Assembly (NCBI RefSeq): GCF_010731595.1
Contig: NZ_AP022582.1
Coordinates: forward strand, 1,302,001 to 1,366,000
Reading direction: 5' to 3'
DNA length: 64,000 bases
Origin: Mycobacterium seoulense
GTDB taxonomy: Bacteria; Actinomycetota; Actinomycetes; Mycobacteriales; Mycobacteriaceae
The notes under the pieces were generated by a model. It saw nothing but the letters and a program-made list of their open reading frames with translations, was not told where the DNA came from and did no database searches. This document shows positions 48,893 to 58,406 of this stretch, one piece after another. Positions within the stretch are counted from its first letter, which is position 1, and each line of letters opens with the position of its first letter. Made by a program: the position numbers and the translations under genes.

Positions 48893-50407
48893 TCAGCCGT
48901 AGGCGTCCCACCACGTGTGCAGGTCCTCGACGGTGGCCGGGTCGCCGGAGACGTCGCTGAGCATGAGTTTCTCGTCGTTGGTCCAGACGACGTTCGGGTG
49001 GTTGTTGTACGTGCCGCAGGCGATCAACCCGGCCATCTCGTTGGGGGTCTGGTCGTAGTGCCAGCTGACGGGTGAGCGGCCCTCGCCGGGGCAGTTCACC
49101 AGGCTGACGTTTCCGATGTCGTCGGTGAAGGCCTTCTTCAGCCGGTCGGGCGTCGGGAAGAGCCCATAGGTGGCGTGGCTGGGGCCGCCGGGCTGGGTGT
49201 TCTGCCCGCAGGTCACCATCGCCACCGCGTGCACCCAGATGCTGCCCGATTCCGGGGTGGCCGGCGTGCACGTGCCGGCCAGGTAGCCGGGCGGCAGCAG
49301 GCTGATCAGCCGCGCCTGCGCGTCGTTGGGGGCGGCGCTGGACGGCGGGGGGGTTTTGCCGACGGTGGCCTTGGCGTGGCGCTGGCTGGAGGGTCTGAGC
49401 AGGAGCCACAGGCCGACGGCGCAGACCGCCACGACGAGCGCCGCTGCGGCCGCCACGATCGGCCAGCGGTTCCGACGGCGCGGTGCGGCCGGCGCGCCCG
49501 GGTGCCCGGAATCCGGCGCGGGAGCAAGGATTTCACTTTGGCGCAGGATCGTTTCGGCGCGTTCCCGCTCGGGGGCGCTGAGCGCCTTGTGGGCGGCCTC
49601 GGCCAGGGCACCGGCGGTGGGGTAGCGCTCGATCGGGTTCTTGGCCATGCCGGCGGCGATCACCGCGTCGAACGCCCGGCTCACTCCGGAGCCCTGCTCG
49701 CTCGGTTTGGGGATGGGCTGCATCATGTGGGCGCTGACCAGCATGCCGGTGCTGTCGGCGCGGTAGGGCGGGGTCCCGGTCAGGCATTCGTAGAGCACGC
49801 ACGCCAGCGCGTAGACGTCGGCGCGCGGGGTCGCCTCTTCGCTGGAAAATCGTTCGGGCGCCATGTATTTCAGGGTGCCCACCGCGGTGCCCAGCTGGGT
49901 GAGTTTGTCGTCGCTCTGCGCGCTGGCGATCCCGAAGTCGACGAGGTAGGCGAAGTCGTCGGCGGTGATCAGGATGTTCTGCGGTTTGACGTCACGGTGG
50001 GTCACCCCGGCCGCATGGGCGGCGTCCAGGGCCGACGCGACCTGCCCGATGATCGCCACCGCCCGGGGCGCGGGTAGCGGCCCGTCCCGCTCGAGCAGGC
50101 TGCCCAGGTCGACGCCCTCGATGAGCCGCATCTCCAGATACAGCTGCCCGTCGATTTCGCCGTAGTCGTGGATGGGGACCACGTGGGGTTCCAGCAGCCG
50201 GCCGGTGATGCGGGCCTCGCGTTCCATCCGCTTGCGGAACACCGGGTCCTGGCTGAAGGTGTGCGACATCAGCTTCAGCGCCACCGTCCACTGCTTGACG
50301 GTGTGCTCGGCCTCGTAGACCTCACCCATCCCGCCGCGGCCGAGCAGCCGCTTGAGACGGTAGGGGCCGAACGTCGACCCCACCCGCGAGCCCTGCGCGC
50401 CGGTCAA
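48893..50407 (-). CDS. receptor Ser/Thr protein kinase, PknH/E-like (504 aa)
   Basis: Hanks-type kinase: glycine loop GRGGMGEV at 23-30, ATP-binding Lys45, catalytic HRDVKPQN with Asp139, DFG at 157-159 and APE-type MAPERF. A juxtamembrane linker and one membrane helix (about 316-338, IVAAAAALVVAVCAVGLWLLL) lead to an external sensor of about 165 residues with cysteines (GTCTP, VTCGQN, VNCPGEG, IACGTYNN), like the PknH-type sensor fold. I start at TTG 50407 because GGGAG sits 7 nt upstream; an open frame runs 14 codons further. The sensor ligand is unknown. Confidence 0.88.
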   Translation of the reverse strand: MTGAQGSRVGSTFGPYRLKRLLGRGGMGEVYEAEHTVKQWTVALKLMSHTFSQDPVFRKRMEREARITGRLLEPHVVPIHDYGEIDGQLYLEMRLIEGVDLGSLLERDGPLPAPRAVAIIGQVASALDAAHAAGVTHRDVKPQNILITADDFAYLVDFGIASAQSDDKLTQLGTAVGTLKYMAPERFSSEEATPRADVYALACVLYECLTGTPPYRADSTGMLVSAHMMQPIPKPSEQGSGVSRAFDAVIAAGMAKNPIERYPTAGALAEAAHKALSAPERERAETILRQSEILAPAPDSGHPGAPAAPRRRNRWPIVAAAAALVVAVCAVGLWLLLRPSSQRHAKATVGKTPPPSSAAPNDAQARLISLLPPGYLAGTCTPATPESGSIWVHAVAMVTCGQNTQPGGPSHATYGLFPTPDRLKKAFTDDIGNVSLVNCPGEGRSPVSWHYDQTPNEMAGLIACGTYNNHPNVVWTNDEKLMLSDVSGDPATVEDLHTWWDAYG

Positions 50408-50504
50408 CTGCTGACTCCCGTCGAAGAGGTGAGCGCCCAGCGGTCCCACCGCAGGAAAAGTAGAACATGACCGCGCAGGCGTGGCCCGTCAAGCGCGACC
50501 GCGA

Positions 50505-51329
50505 TCAGTGGACCGGGGGAGCGATGTCGGTGACGGTGCCGTCCGCGGCCAGCACGATGGTGCCGCTGAGGGCGCCGTCGCTGGCGTTGATCTGCAACCG
50601 CAAGCCACCGTCCTTGCGGGACTCGATCGTCAGAAAGAGTTGGTTGGCGTCGTAGATGTGCAGGGTTTGGGGCGCCTGCTGGACGACGCTGACGACCGCC
50701 TGCACGTCGAACGTGCTGAGATCACCGACCACCAGTCTCGACGCGACGGCCATCTCGGGCCCGACGCTCGTCCAATTCCCGTCGCGGAAAAGCCATGAGA
50801 CCACCTTGTGGGGGTTGGCGGTGTCGGGACGTTCGACCACCGCCTGTTCCTGGTAGATGTTGAGCTGATAGCCCAACGTGTCGCCGAACTGCGCCCGCAT
50901 CTGGGCCAGGAACCCGCTCACCCCGCTCAGGGTCAGCAGCCGCGGCGGCGGGGGCGCCGGCGGACTGGTGGTGGTCGCTGAGCTGCCCGCGGCGACGGAC
51001 CCGGTGGTGGGGGTGGTCGAAGCCGAAGGGCCGGAAGGGTTGTCGCCCTGCAGTCCCCAGGCGATGGCGGCGGCGAGCAGCACCAGTGCAACCGTGACGG
51101 CGATCCACGCCCGGCGCCCATGGAGCCTCGACGCCGGCTGCTCGGTGGCCGGGTGGATCTGCAAGTCGGCGACCAGAGCCTGCAGCTCGCGCAGCGTGGT
51201 GGCCCGGGTGGCGGCGCTCACCCGCTCGCGGTGCTCCTCGGTCGACAGCTGACCGTCACCGAGCGCCGCGTCGAGCGCCTGACAGATGCGGTTACGGTCG
51301 TTGTCGCTCGCCCTGAGGTCGTCGCTCAT
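50505..51329 (-). CDS. DUF1707 membrane protein (274 aa)
   Basis: The first 50 residues are a DUF1707 domain (LRASDNDRNRICQALDAALGDGQLSTEEHRERV), typical of actinobacterial membrane proteins. A membrane helix follows at about 75-92 (AWIAVTVALVLLAAAIAWGL), then a Ser/Thr/Pro-rich linker and an extracytoplasmic domain of about 140 residues with no cysteine and a lipid-carrier-like mix of strands. The ATG at 51329 lies 9 nt after the stop of the CPPC kinase, so the two genes are probably cotranscribed. This protein could be a partner or substrate of the kinase, but only position supports that. Confidence 0.78.
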   Translation of the reverse strand: MSDDLRASDNDRNRICQALDAALGDGQLSTEEHRERVSAATRATTLRELQALVADLQIHPATEQPASRLHGRRAWIAVTVALVLLAAAIAWGLQGDNPSGPSASTTPTTGSVAAGSSATTTSPPAPPPPRLLTLSGVSGFLAQMRAQFGDTLGYQLNIYQEQAVVERPDTANPHKVVSWLFRDGNWTSVGPEMAVASRLVVGDLSTFDVQAVVSVVQQAPQTLHIYDANQLFLTIESRKDGGLRLQINASDGALSGTIVLAADGTVTDIAPPVH

Positions 51330-51337
51330 CTCCCCGG

Positions 51338-53128
51338 CTACCCGATCAGCTTGGTCAGCCAGGTCGGGTCGGAGTAGTTCACCGACGCGGTGCCGTCCCA
51401 CACGAACGGTGTGGAATTGGCGTTCAGGCCGGACAGCGTCGCATACCCGTTCGCGGACTTCGCCTTCCCCATGCCGACGTCGTCTCCCGACTTGATGCAG
51501 GTCAGCACTTCCCCGTTCGCGCCGACGTTCTTGGCCAGTTGGGCCAGTTCGCCGTCGGTGCGGTCCTCAGCGGCGTCCTCGGCGGGCTGAAAGTTGCTGG
51601 CGAACAACCCCGAATAAAAGGCCGAGTACAGCTTGGGGTCGTTTTGCGCGGCGACGCAGTACGACGCCGCCACCGCCCGGGTCGAGTAGTTCTTGCTGTG
51701 CGACTTGTCGTCGAGAAAGTCGAGCAGGTGGTAGCGCACCGCGAGCTTCTTGTTGTTCACCGCGGTCTCGATGTCGCCCGCATTGGACCGGATGAAGCTG
51801 CCGCACGGCGGGCAGATGGGTTCGTTGAAGATGTCGATCGTCATCGACGCCGCCGAACTGCCCACGAACACGCCGTCGTCGAGGACGCGCAGCGCGACGG
51901 CGTCCGGTGGTGGCGGCTGCGACGTCGGCTCGGCCGGCGACGACGAGTCCCACGGCCGGACGATGGCCAGGACCAGGCCCACGACGGCGATCAGGGCGAC
52001 GCCGGTGACGCCGACCCACAGCCAGGGCTTCCGGCTCGGTCGCGGCGGTTGACCCCACGGCTGCGCCCCGACCGGCCCGGCGGTACTGGGTCCCCACGCG
52101 GGGGCGCCGCCCCAGCCCGTCGGCTGGAGCACCTGACCCCCGGGCGCCGGCGGCGCCGCCCACATCGCGCCCGAGGCGGGGGCGTGTGCCGGGGGAGCCT
52201 GGGCGATCCCGGCGGCTTGGTGGTTGGCGAATGCGGCCGGTAGCCGTGCCACCTGGCTGCGCTGCAGGATGTCGGTGGCCCGGTCCTGATCGGGTTCGGC
52301 CAGCGCCGCGTAGGCGGCCGCGGACAGGTCGCCGCAGGTGGCGTAGCGCTCCGCGGGATCCTTGGCCATGCCGCGGGCGATCACCGCGTCGAAGGCGACC
52401 GGGATGCCCGGCCGCGCGGCGCTGGGCTGCGGGATCGCCTGGTGCAGGTGGGCGCCCATCACGCTGACCTGGTCGCCGGTGTACGGCGGGGATCCCGTCA
52501 AGCACTCGTAGAGCACGCAAGCCAACGCGTAGATGTCGGCGCGATGGGTGACCTCGGCGTCGCTGAACCGCTCGGGGGCCATGTACTTGACGGTGCCCAC
52601 GGTGGTGCCGAACTGGGTCAGCTTCTCGTCGGACGTGGCGCTGGCGATCCCGAAGTCGACGAGGTAGGCGAAATCGTCGCCGCTCACCAGGATGTTCTCC
52701 GGCTTGACGTCGCGATGCAGCACCCCGGCGGCGTGCGCGGCGTCGAGCGCCGAGCCGATCTGGCGCACGATGGCCACCGCCCGCGGCGGGGATAGCGGCC
52801 CGTACCGGCTCAGCATGGTGGCCAGGTCCTTGCCGTCGATCAGGCGCATGTCGACGTAGAGCTGGCCGTCGATCTCGCCGAAGTCATGAATCGGCACGAC
52901 GTGCGGTTCCTGCAACCGGCCGGCTGTGCGGGCCTCCCGCTGCATGCGGGACCGGAAGACGGGGTCGTTGGACAGCGTCTGCGACATGAGTTTCAGCGCG
53001 ACGACCCGCTCCCGGACCGTGTCCTCGGCCTCATAGACGTCGCCCATGCCGCCGCGGCCGACCAGCCGCCGCAGCCGATACGGACCGAACTGCGAACCCT
53101 CCCGCGAATCCGCGGTCGTGTCACCCAT
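51338..53128 (-). CDS. receptor Ser/Thr kinase with CPPC thioredoxin-like sensor, PknE-like (596 aa)
   Basis: Kinase domain about 17-275: GRGGMGDV loop, Lys46, HRDVKPEN with Asp140, DFG at 158-160. A long Pro/Gly/Ala linker and a membrane helix at about 368-391 (LWVGVTGVALIAVVGLVLAIV) precede an external DsbA/DsbG-like domain with MTIDIFNEPICPPCGSF, Cys-Pro-Pro-Cys at about 437-440. M. tuberculosis PknE has the same plan, so it probably senses redox or nitric-oxide stress outside the cell. It is encoded just upstream of the DUF1707 gene and of a second kinase. The ATG start gives a normal kinase N-terminus. Confidence 0.9.
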   Translation of the reverse strand: MGDTTADSREGSQFGPYRLRRLVGRGGMGDVYEAEDTVRERVVALKLMSQTLSNDPVFRSRMQREARTAGRLQEPHVVPIHDFGEIDGQLYVDMRLIDGKDLATMLSRYGPLSPPRAVAIVRQIGSALDAAHAAGVLHRDVKPENILVSGDDFAYLVDFGIASATSDEKLTQFGTTVGTVKYMAPERFSDAEVTHRADIYALACVLYECLTGSPPYTGDQVSVMGAHLHQAIPQPSAARPGIPVAFDAVIARGMAKDPAERYATCGDLSAAAYAALAEPDQDRATDILQRSQVARLPAAFANHQAAGIAQAPPAHAPASGAMWAAPPAPGGQVLQPTGWGGAPAWGPSTAGPVGAQPWGQPPRPSRKPWLWVGVTGVALIAVVGLVLAIVRPWDSSSPAEPTSQPPPPDAVALRVLDDGVFVGSSAASMTIDIFNEPICPPCGSFIRSNAGDIETAVNNKKLAVRYHLLDFLDDKSHSKNYSTRAVAASYCVAAQNDPKLYSAFYSGLFASNFQPAEDAAEDRTDGELAQLAKNVGANGEVLTCIKSGDDVGMGKAKSANGYATLSGLNANSTPFVWDGTASVNYSDPTWLTKLIG

Positions 53129-53229
53129 CCCGACTCCTCAGCCACCGACCGTGCGCAGGCATAAGGCTAAGGTTTCACCGGCCGCTGGGCACGGCGAATA
53201 GCGAAAGCCAGCTCATTCGGTGACGGGGA

Positions 53230-53571
53230 TCAACGGAGTTCGTCGTCACCGCTGGTGCGTTCGGTCAGCCCCTCGCGGGACAGGGCGCGGACGAATCCGA
53301 AGGCCTGCATCCCGGCGGGGCCGGGGTTTTCGGTGATCCAGTCGTTGATCTTGCCCAGGGCGTTGGCCAGGTCGTCGCGCTTGACCCGGACGAGATACGT
53401 CAGTCGGTCGTCGTCCGGATCGTCGATGGATTCGGCGACGGCGACGGGATTTTTGAAGGCGTACGCGATTCCGTGCACGGCGTCATGGTTCAGCGCCCAT
53501 TGAAGTTCGCTGGGCCGCAGCCGGTTCACCGCCAGGTTGCGGTAATCGTGGTCGTCTTTTGAGCTGCTCAC
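53230..53571 (-). CDS. hypothetical protein (113 aa)
   Basis: A soluble, acidic protein without signal peptide or membrane segment. It shows RNLAVNRLRPSELQWALNHDAVHGIAYAF then TYLVRVKRDDLANALGKINDWITENPGP. Codon bias is that of a real gene. I do not recognise a family. The GTG start is preceded by GAGGAGG about 12 nt away, a little far. The gene stands alone behind the kinase pair; no partner is suggested by the context. Confidence 0.65.
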   Translation of the reverse strand: MSSSKDDHDYRNLAVNRLRPSELQWALNHDAVHGIAYAFKNPVAVAESIDDPDDDRLTYLVRVKRDDLANALGKINDWITENPGPAGMQAFGFVRALSREGLTERTSGDDELR

Positions 53572-53766
53572 CTGGCCGATGGTCCTCCTCTGTGCGGCTC
53601 GAGAAAGTGGACGGCGAGGAACTGAATACGATGCCGCTGAGGCGATTCGATTTCAGTGTGCAACCGGGCCTTTCCATCATAGGAAGCCGCTCCCTCGGCT
53701 GCATGTCGAGCGGTGGACCGACAACTCGGCCCCGGGTGCCACCCGCTGCGGCCTGCACGGCCGAGA

Positions 53767-54519
53767 TCAGGAGATGAGGTGGCTGACAAGTGTCGGGTGG
53801 ACCAGCAACGTGATACCCAGAAGTACCAGGATCGCCGTCGTCAGGCGCCTCAGCTGGTCGCCGAAGGGGGTCGACTTTTCCAGCCAGATCACCGCCGCGA
53901 GCGCCACCATCCATGCCAATTGCATTGTGCCGAAGGCGATCATCAACAACATGAGCAACCAGCAGGAGCCTACGCAGTAGACGCCGTACCGGCCTCCGGC
54001 GAGAAGTGCGCGGCCCGCCCCGCCGAGGCGGCCGGATCCGCCGGGCGCGGACATCGGCCATCGGCAATGCCGCAGGCATGTCGCCTTGAAGGGCGTGAGC
54101 TGATGCAGACCCGCGAGCACTGCCACCGCACCGGCGACGCGGCCGACCCACGAGCACGTGTGGACCATCGGATCCAAGCGGATTGAAGCCAGGTAGGCCG
54201 GAACGCCCACGGCGCCCCACACGCCCAGATATCCGGTGACGAACATGATCGCCGGCGCGGCCTCGTCGGCGGCGGCGTGGGCGTAGCGCCGGACGACGGG
54301 CAGGACGGGCGGCAGCATCATCGCGGCCATCATCGCCGCCCATGCGATGAGGAACGCGACCAGCGACATCGCAGACTGGGCATTCATCCGCATCGAGTCG
54401 CCTGGCATGGCCGCGGCGCCGGCTACCGACCACCACCAACCGAGACCCGCTATCGCCAGCAGGATTGCCGGCAACCAGATGTCGGTCCACGTCCACCCCC
54501 GTTGTTGGCTGCCGTCCAC
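53767..54519 (-). CDS. DUF2182 integral membrane protein, copper-linked by context (250 aa)
   Basis: About seven membrane helices with the DUF2182 core (AFLIAWAAMMAAMMLPP, Met-rich, and a Cys/His-containing segment HQLTPFKATCLRHCRWP). The start is GTG 54519 with AAGGGAG 5 nt before it. The CsoR-type palindrome ends about 40 nt upstream on the divergent side, so copper would control both directions. A comparable integral membrane gene (Rv0970) follows ctpV in M. tuberculosis. Paired Met and the Cys-x3-Cys stretch suggest metal transport or handling, which remains inference. Confidence 0.75.
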   Translation of the reverse strand: MDGSQQRGWTWTDIWLPAILLAIAGLGWWWSVAGAAAMPGDSMRMNAQSAMSLVAFLIAWAAMMAAMMLPPVLPVVRRYAHAAADEAAPAIMFVTGYLGVWGAVGVPAYLASIRLDPMVHTCSWVGRVAGAVAVLAGLHQLTPFKATCLRHCRWPMSAPGGSGRLGGAGRALLAGGRYGVYCVGSCWLLMLLMIAFGTMQLAWMVALAAVIWLEKSTPFGDQLRRLTTAILVLLGITLLVHPTLVSHLIS

Positions 54520-54559
54520 GACCACTCCCTTCGTTGATGCCCAGCGCAATTTGATGGGG

Positions 54560-54588
54560 ACCCTACCCCACCCCGGGTGGGGTAGGGT
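54560..54588. promoter_or_regulatory. CsoR-type copper operator, 29-bp palindrome
   Basis: Perfect inverted repeat: arms CCCTACCCCACCC (54561-54573) and its complement (54575-54587) around one C, extended by one A-T pair on the outside. The TACCCC/GGGGTA layout is that of CsoR/RicR operators. It overlaps TAGGGT (54583-54588), a possible -10 of csoR, and lies 41 bp before the DUF2182 start on the other strand. Confidence 0.85.
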
Positions 54589-54633
54589 ACGGTGAAGGCG
54601 ATTGGTCCGTACGGCACCAGGAGGGAGCAGGTC

Positions 54634-54990
54634 ATGGGCGACGAGTTGACGGATAAGAAGCGCGCGGCGCTGAATCGGCTCAAGACGGTTCGGGGCCATC
54701 TCGACGGGATCATCCGGATGGTGGAGTCCGACGCGTACTGCGTGGATGTGATGAAGCAGATCTCCGCGGTTCAGTCCTCGCTCGAGCGCGCCAACCGGGT
54801 GATGTTGCACAACCACCTTGAGACCTGTTTTTCCGCCGCGGTGCTCGATGGCCGTGGCCCGGCCGCCATCGACGAATTGATCGATGCGGTCAAGTTCACG
54901 CCCGCATTGACGGGCCCACAGGCGCAGTTGACCGGCGCCGCGGTCGGCGAGGCTGCGGACAACGAACCGGCGACGGCGGGAAACCGGTGA
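54634..54990 (+). CDS. csoR: copper-sensing transcriptional repressor CsoR (118 aa)
   Basis: Binds Cu(I) and then releases its operator, inducing copper efflux. The protein has the all-helical DUF156 fold, and the Cu ligands Cys36, His61 and Cys65 (in DAYCVD and NHLETC) fall at the same positions as in M. tuberculosis CsoR. ATG 54634 has GGAGGGAGCAG upstream; the 14 extra codons of the open frame have no family match. It is the first gene of the operon with the DUF1490, P-type ATPase and Met-rich genes, directly behind its own palindrome. Confidence 0.93.
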   Translation: MGDELTDKKRAALNRLKTVRGHLDGIIRMVESDAYCVDVMKQISAVQSSLERANRVMLHNHLETCFSAAVLDGRGPAAIDELIDAVKFTPALTGPQAQLTGAAVGEAADNEPATAGNR

Positions 54991-55054
54991 TGAGGACCGG
55001 ATTCGTAGTGCCGGCGACGGCACCCTTGAGCCGGGCAACAACACGAAGGGATCG

Positions 55055-55342
55055 GTGAAAACGATGGCGGTGCATGGATTTGTGGCAAAGGCGATGCCCA
55101 CGGTGGTGACCGGCGTGGTTGGGGTCGCCGCCTACGAGGCCTTGGCGAAAGCGCCGTGGCGGAAGGCGACCGTGATGGCTACCGCCTGGGGGATGCGCGT
55201 CGTCCGCGAGGCGGAGCGCAAGGCGGGCCAGAGCGCCGAGCAGGCTCGATTGACGGTCGCGGATGTGGTGGCCGAGGCGAGAGAGCGTGCCGGGCAGGAA
55301 GGCTCACCGCTGACGGTTGCGGGCTCGGGCGACGACGAATGA
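55055..55342 (+). CDS. DUF1490 protein of the cso operon, Rv0968-like (95 aa)
   Basis: Begins with a hydrophobic helix ([23 protein letters not shown]), then basic and amphipathic helices ([33 protein letters not shown]). This is the mycobacterial DUF1490 pattern, found as the middle gene of the csoR-ctpV operon. The function is unknown; it may be a membrane-associated accessory of the ATPase. The GTG start has AAGGGA 4 nt before it (ATG 55064 is an alternative). The stop overlaps the start of the ATPase gene (ATGA). Confidence 0.88.
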   Translation: MKTMAVHGFVAKAMPTVVTGVVGVAAYEALAKAPWRKATVMATAWGMRVVREAERKAGQSAEQARLTVADVVAEARERAGQEGSPLTVAGSGDDE

Positions 55343-57756
55343 CCACTGGTGTCCTGTGCGACGTCGACGTCGCGTTGAAGGTCGTGTCCAACGCGTTCGG
55401 GCGAATGCGGGTGCACGTCAACGGGTTTGATGTCGACCCGGTCCGGGCCGTCGCGATCGAGGAGACGGTCGCCAAGGTGGCCGGCGTGCAAGCCGTCCAA
55501 GCCTATCCGCGGACGGCGTCGGTCGTGATCTGGTATTCGCCCCAGCAGTGCGACACCGCTGCCGTGTTGTCGGCGATCGGCGACGCCGAACACGTCCCCG
55601 CGGAGTCGGTCCCCGCGCGCGCCCCGCACTCCGCCGACATCCCCAAGACAGGTGTGGTGCGCAGGATCGCCGGCGGGATCGGGCTGGCGCTTCTGGGCCT
55701 GCGCCACCGCACGTCCGAGGGTTCGGCCGATGCCGCGAATTGCGGCGGCTGCGGTTCCGCACCGGTCACCGGGGTAGCGCTGTCGCCGGACGAGCAAAGT
55801 AGGCGCGAGCGACGCACATGGCTTCGTCGGGTGTTGCTGGCCTTCCCCTTGGGTCTGGTCGCGATGGCGTCGACGATGCTCTTCGGTGCTTATCCCTGGG
55901 CCGGGTGGTTGGCGTTCGCCGCCACCGTGCCGGTGCAGTTCGTCGCCGGGTGGCCGTTCCTCAAAGGGGCGGTACAGCAGGCGCGGGCATTGACGTCCAG
56001 CATGGACACGCTGGTCGCGCTGGGCACGCTGACCGCGTTCGTCTACTCCACCGCGCAGTTGTTCGTCGGCGGCCCCCTGTTCTTCGACACCTCGGCGCTG
56101 ATCATCGCGTTCGTGGTGTTGGGCCGGTATTTCGAGGCCAGGGCCCACGGCAAGGCGCGAGAGGCGATCAGCAAGCTGCTGGAGATGGGCGCCAAGGAGG
56201 CCACGCTGCTCGTCGACGGTGACGAGCGGCGCGTGCCGATCGATCAGGTCCGAGTCGGAGACCTGGTGCGAGTGCGCCCCGGCGAGAAGATTCCCGTCGA
56301 CGGCGAGGTCGTCGACGGGCGCGCGGCCGTCGACGAGTCGATGTTGACCGGCGAGTCGGTTCCGGTCGAAAAGTCGGTGGGTGACCACGTTGCCGGAGCG
56401 ACGGTCAACACCGATGGAGTCTTGACCGTGCGCGCCACCGCGGTCGGGGCGGATACGGCGCTGGCCCACATCGTCCGATTGGTGGAACAGGCGCAGGGTG
56501 GTAAGGCCCCGGTACAGCGGCTGGCCGACCGGGTCTCGTCCGTGTTCGTCCCGGCGGTCATCGGCGTTGCGGTCGCGACGTTTGCGGGCTGGACGCTGAT
56601 CGCCGCCAACCCGGTCGCCGGTATGACCGCCGCGGTCGCGGTGCTGATCATTGCCTGTCCCTGCGCGCTTGGTCTCGCCACCCCGACGGCGATCATGGTC
56701 GGGACCGGGCGGGGCGCCGACCTCGGGATCCTGGTCAAGGGTGGCGAGGTGCTGGAAGCGTCGAAGAAGGTCGACACGGTGGTGTTCGACAAGACCGGCA
56801 CCCTCACCCGGGCCCAGATGCGGGTGACCGACATCGTCGTCGGCAAGCGGCGCCAGCCCGATCCGGTGTTGCGGATCGCCGCCGCGGTCGAGTCGGGCTC
56901 CGAACACCCCATCGGCGCGGCGATTGTCGCCGCCGCGCGCGAACGGGAGCTGAAAGTTCCGGCCGCCACGGCGTTTACAAATATCGCCGGACACGGGGTG
57001 CGGGCAGAGGTCGACGGCAAGTCGGTGGTCGTGGGACGGCGCAAGCTCGTCGACGAGCAGGATCTGCAGCTGACCGGCGACCTCGCCGCGGCGGCCGCCG
57101 AGCTGGAAGGGCAGGGTCGCACCGCGGTATTCGTTGCCCAGGACGGCCACGTCGTCGGTGTGCTCGCCGTGGCCGACACGGTGAAAGACGATGCCGCCGC
57201 CGTAGTCCGACAGCTGCACGACATGGGCCTGCAGGTCGCCATGATCACCGGTGACAACGCCCGCACGGCTCATGCGATCGCCGAACAGCTCGGCATCGAC
57301 CGCGTGCTGTCCGAGGTATTGCCGCAGGACAAAGTCGCCGAGGTGCGCCGGCTGCAGGACGAGGGTCGCGTGGTCGCGATGGTCGGCGACGGCGTCAACG
57401 ACGCCCCCGCCCTGGTGCAAGCCGATCTCGGCATCGCGATCGGCACGGGCACCGACGTGGCCATCGAGGCCTCCGATATCACGCTGATGTCCGATCGCCT
57501 TGATGGTGTGGTGCGCTCGATCCAGCTGTCGAGGCAAACCCTGCGCACCATTTATCAGAACCTCGGGTGGGCCTTCGGGTACAACACCGCTGCTATCCCG
57601 CTTGCCGCCCTGGGCTCGCTGAATCCCGTGGTGGCTGGTGCTGCGATGGGGTTCTCCTCGGTCAGCGTGGTGACCAACTCGTTGCGGCTTCGCCGCTTCG
57701 GTCGTGAGGTTGCCCAGAAGGTAGACGATGCCGACTCGAAAACCGTTGGTATTTAA
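55339..57756 (+). CDS. ctpV: copper-exporting P-type ATPase, CtpV-like (805 aa)
   Basis: P1B-type ATPase that pumps Cu(I) out of the cytoplasm. Motifs: CPC in the transport helix at about 439, phosphorylation site DKTGT (Asp484), TGES, SEHP and GDGVNDAP (about 682). The N-terminal domain looks like a degenerate heavy-metal domain without CxxC, but CGGC occurs at 135-138 just before the first membrane helix. The ATG at 55339 overlaps the DUF1490 stop; the longer open frame starting at 55156 runs through the DUF1490 gene and is not the true N-terminus. Translationally coupled in the cso operon. Confidence 0.93.
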   Translation: MTTGVLCDVDVALKVVSNAFGRMRVHVNGFDVDPVRAVAIEETVAKVAGVQAVQAYPRTASVVIWYSPQQCDTAAVLSAIGDAEHVPAESVPARAPHSADIPKTGVVRRIAGGIGLALLGLRHRTSEGSADAANCGGCGSAPVTGVALSPDEQSRRERRTWLRRVLLAFPLGLVAMASTMLFGAYPWAGWLAFAATVPVQFVAGWPFLKGAVQQARALTSSMDTLVALGTLTAFVYSTAQLFVGGPLFFDTSALIIAFVVLGRYFEARAHGKAREAISKLLEMGAKEATLLVDGDERRVPIDQVRVGDLVRVRPGEKIPVDGEVVDGRAAVDESMLTGESVPVEKSVGDHVAGATVNTDGVLTVRATAVGADTALAHIVRLVEQAQGGKAPVQRLADRVSSVFVPAVIGVAVATFAGWTLIAANPVAGMTAAVAVLIIACPCALGLATPTAIMVGTGRGADLGILVKGGEVLEASKKVDTVVFDKTGTLTRAQMRVTDIVVGKRRQPDPVLRIAAAVESGSEHPIGAAIVAAARERELKVPAATAFTNIAGHGVRAEVDGKSVVVGRRKLVDEQDLQLTGDLAAAAAELEGQGRTAVFVAQDGHVVGVLAVADTVKDDAAAVVRQLHDMGLQVAMITGDNARTAHAIAEQLGIDRVLSEVLPQDKVAEVRRLQDEGRVVAMVGDGVNDAPALVQADLGIAIGTGTDVAIEASDITLMSDRLDGVVRSIQLSRQTLRTIYQNLGWAFGYNTAAIPLAALGSLNPVVAGAAMGFSSVSVVTNSLRLRRFGREVAQKVDDADSKTVGI

Positions 57757-57792
57757 GGCGTTCGGAGAGTACTGATCCCAGGAGGTGTGCAG

Positions 57793-58377
57793 ATGGCCGA
57801 ATTCACGCGGCGGACGGCGCTCGCGGCGCTCGGCGCGACCGCGGCGGTGGGCATCGGATACGCATTGCGCGTCGCCGCCGGGCCCGCCTTGCGGATCCGC
57901 TTGACCGACTGCGGCGGCATGATGGGCGCCGGTCACGCCGACATGCGGCTCTACATGGACATGTTCAACCGGCACACGGAGATCACCCGCACAGTTGAGG
58001 AGATACCCGGCGGCGTTCGCACCACGACCGAGTCGGCGATTCCCGATCTCGCCGCGCAACTGCACGCGCACGTGTCGAGCATGTATGCGCATCTGGATCA
58101 GGGCACAGAGGTGATGTGTATGAGCCAGAGCCTGCCGACGCTGTTCCGCAATGCCGGTGGTTACCGCCGGGAGCTGACGCTTACTCCCACGGGCGTCATC
58201 GCCGAGGAAACGTCCGATGATCCCGCGCTCGCCGAGGTGATTCGTGCCCACGCCCGTGAGGTGACCGGGTTCGTGCGCGACGGCATGCCGGCGATGATGC
58301 GGGGAATGATGGGGCCCGGGTGCATGAGAGGGCCCGGCGGCATGATGGGGCCCGGGGGCATGATGGGACCGCGCTGA
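57793..58377 (+). CDS. Met-rich exported protein with Tat-type signal, copper-linked (194 aa)
   Basis: The N-terminus TRRTALAALGATAAVGIGYAL fits a twin-arginine signal or anchor. The mature part has DCGGMMGAGHADMRLYMDMFNRH and, in the last 30 residues, ten methionines and one cysteine in GMM repeats, a pattern that binds Cu(I). The middle (TTTESAIPDLAAQLHAHVSSMYAHLDQG, then VIRAHAREVTGFVRDGMP) is His-containing. ATG 57793 has AGGAGG 7 nt upstream. It follows ctpV by 36 nt and should be induced with it. I know no characterised homologue; a periplasmic copper chaperone or sponge is inferred. Confidence 0.8.
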   Translation: MAEFTRRTALAALGATAAVGIGYALRVAAGPALRIRLTDCGGMMGAGHADMRLYMDMFNRHTEITRTVEEIPGGVRTTTESAIPDLAAQLHAHVSSMYAHLDQGTEVMCMSQSLPTLFRNAGGYRRELTLTPTGVIAEETSDDPALAEVIRAHAREVTGFVRDGMPAMMRGMMGPGCMRGPGGMMGPGGMMGPR

Positions 58378-58406
58378 CATCACCCGTTGGTAGCGTCCCC
58401 GTTTGA

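Noticed and set aside
53559-53777. 72-aa plus-strand frame between the hypothetical and DUF2182 genes
   Set aside because: No ribosome site or family similarity; the 195-bp gap is better read as intergenic.
55156-55339. Longer N-terminus for the copper ATPase
   Set aside because: The extension overlaps the DUF1490 gene in another frame; ATG 55339 in an ATGA overlap is a better start.
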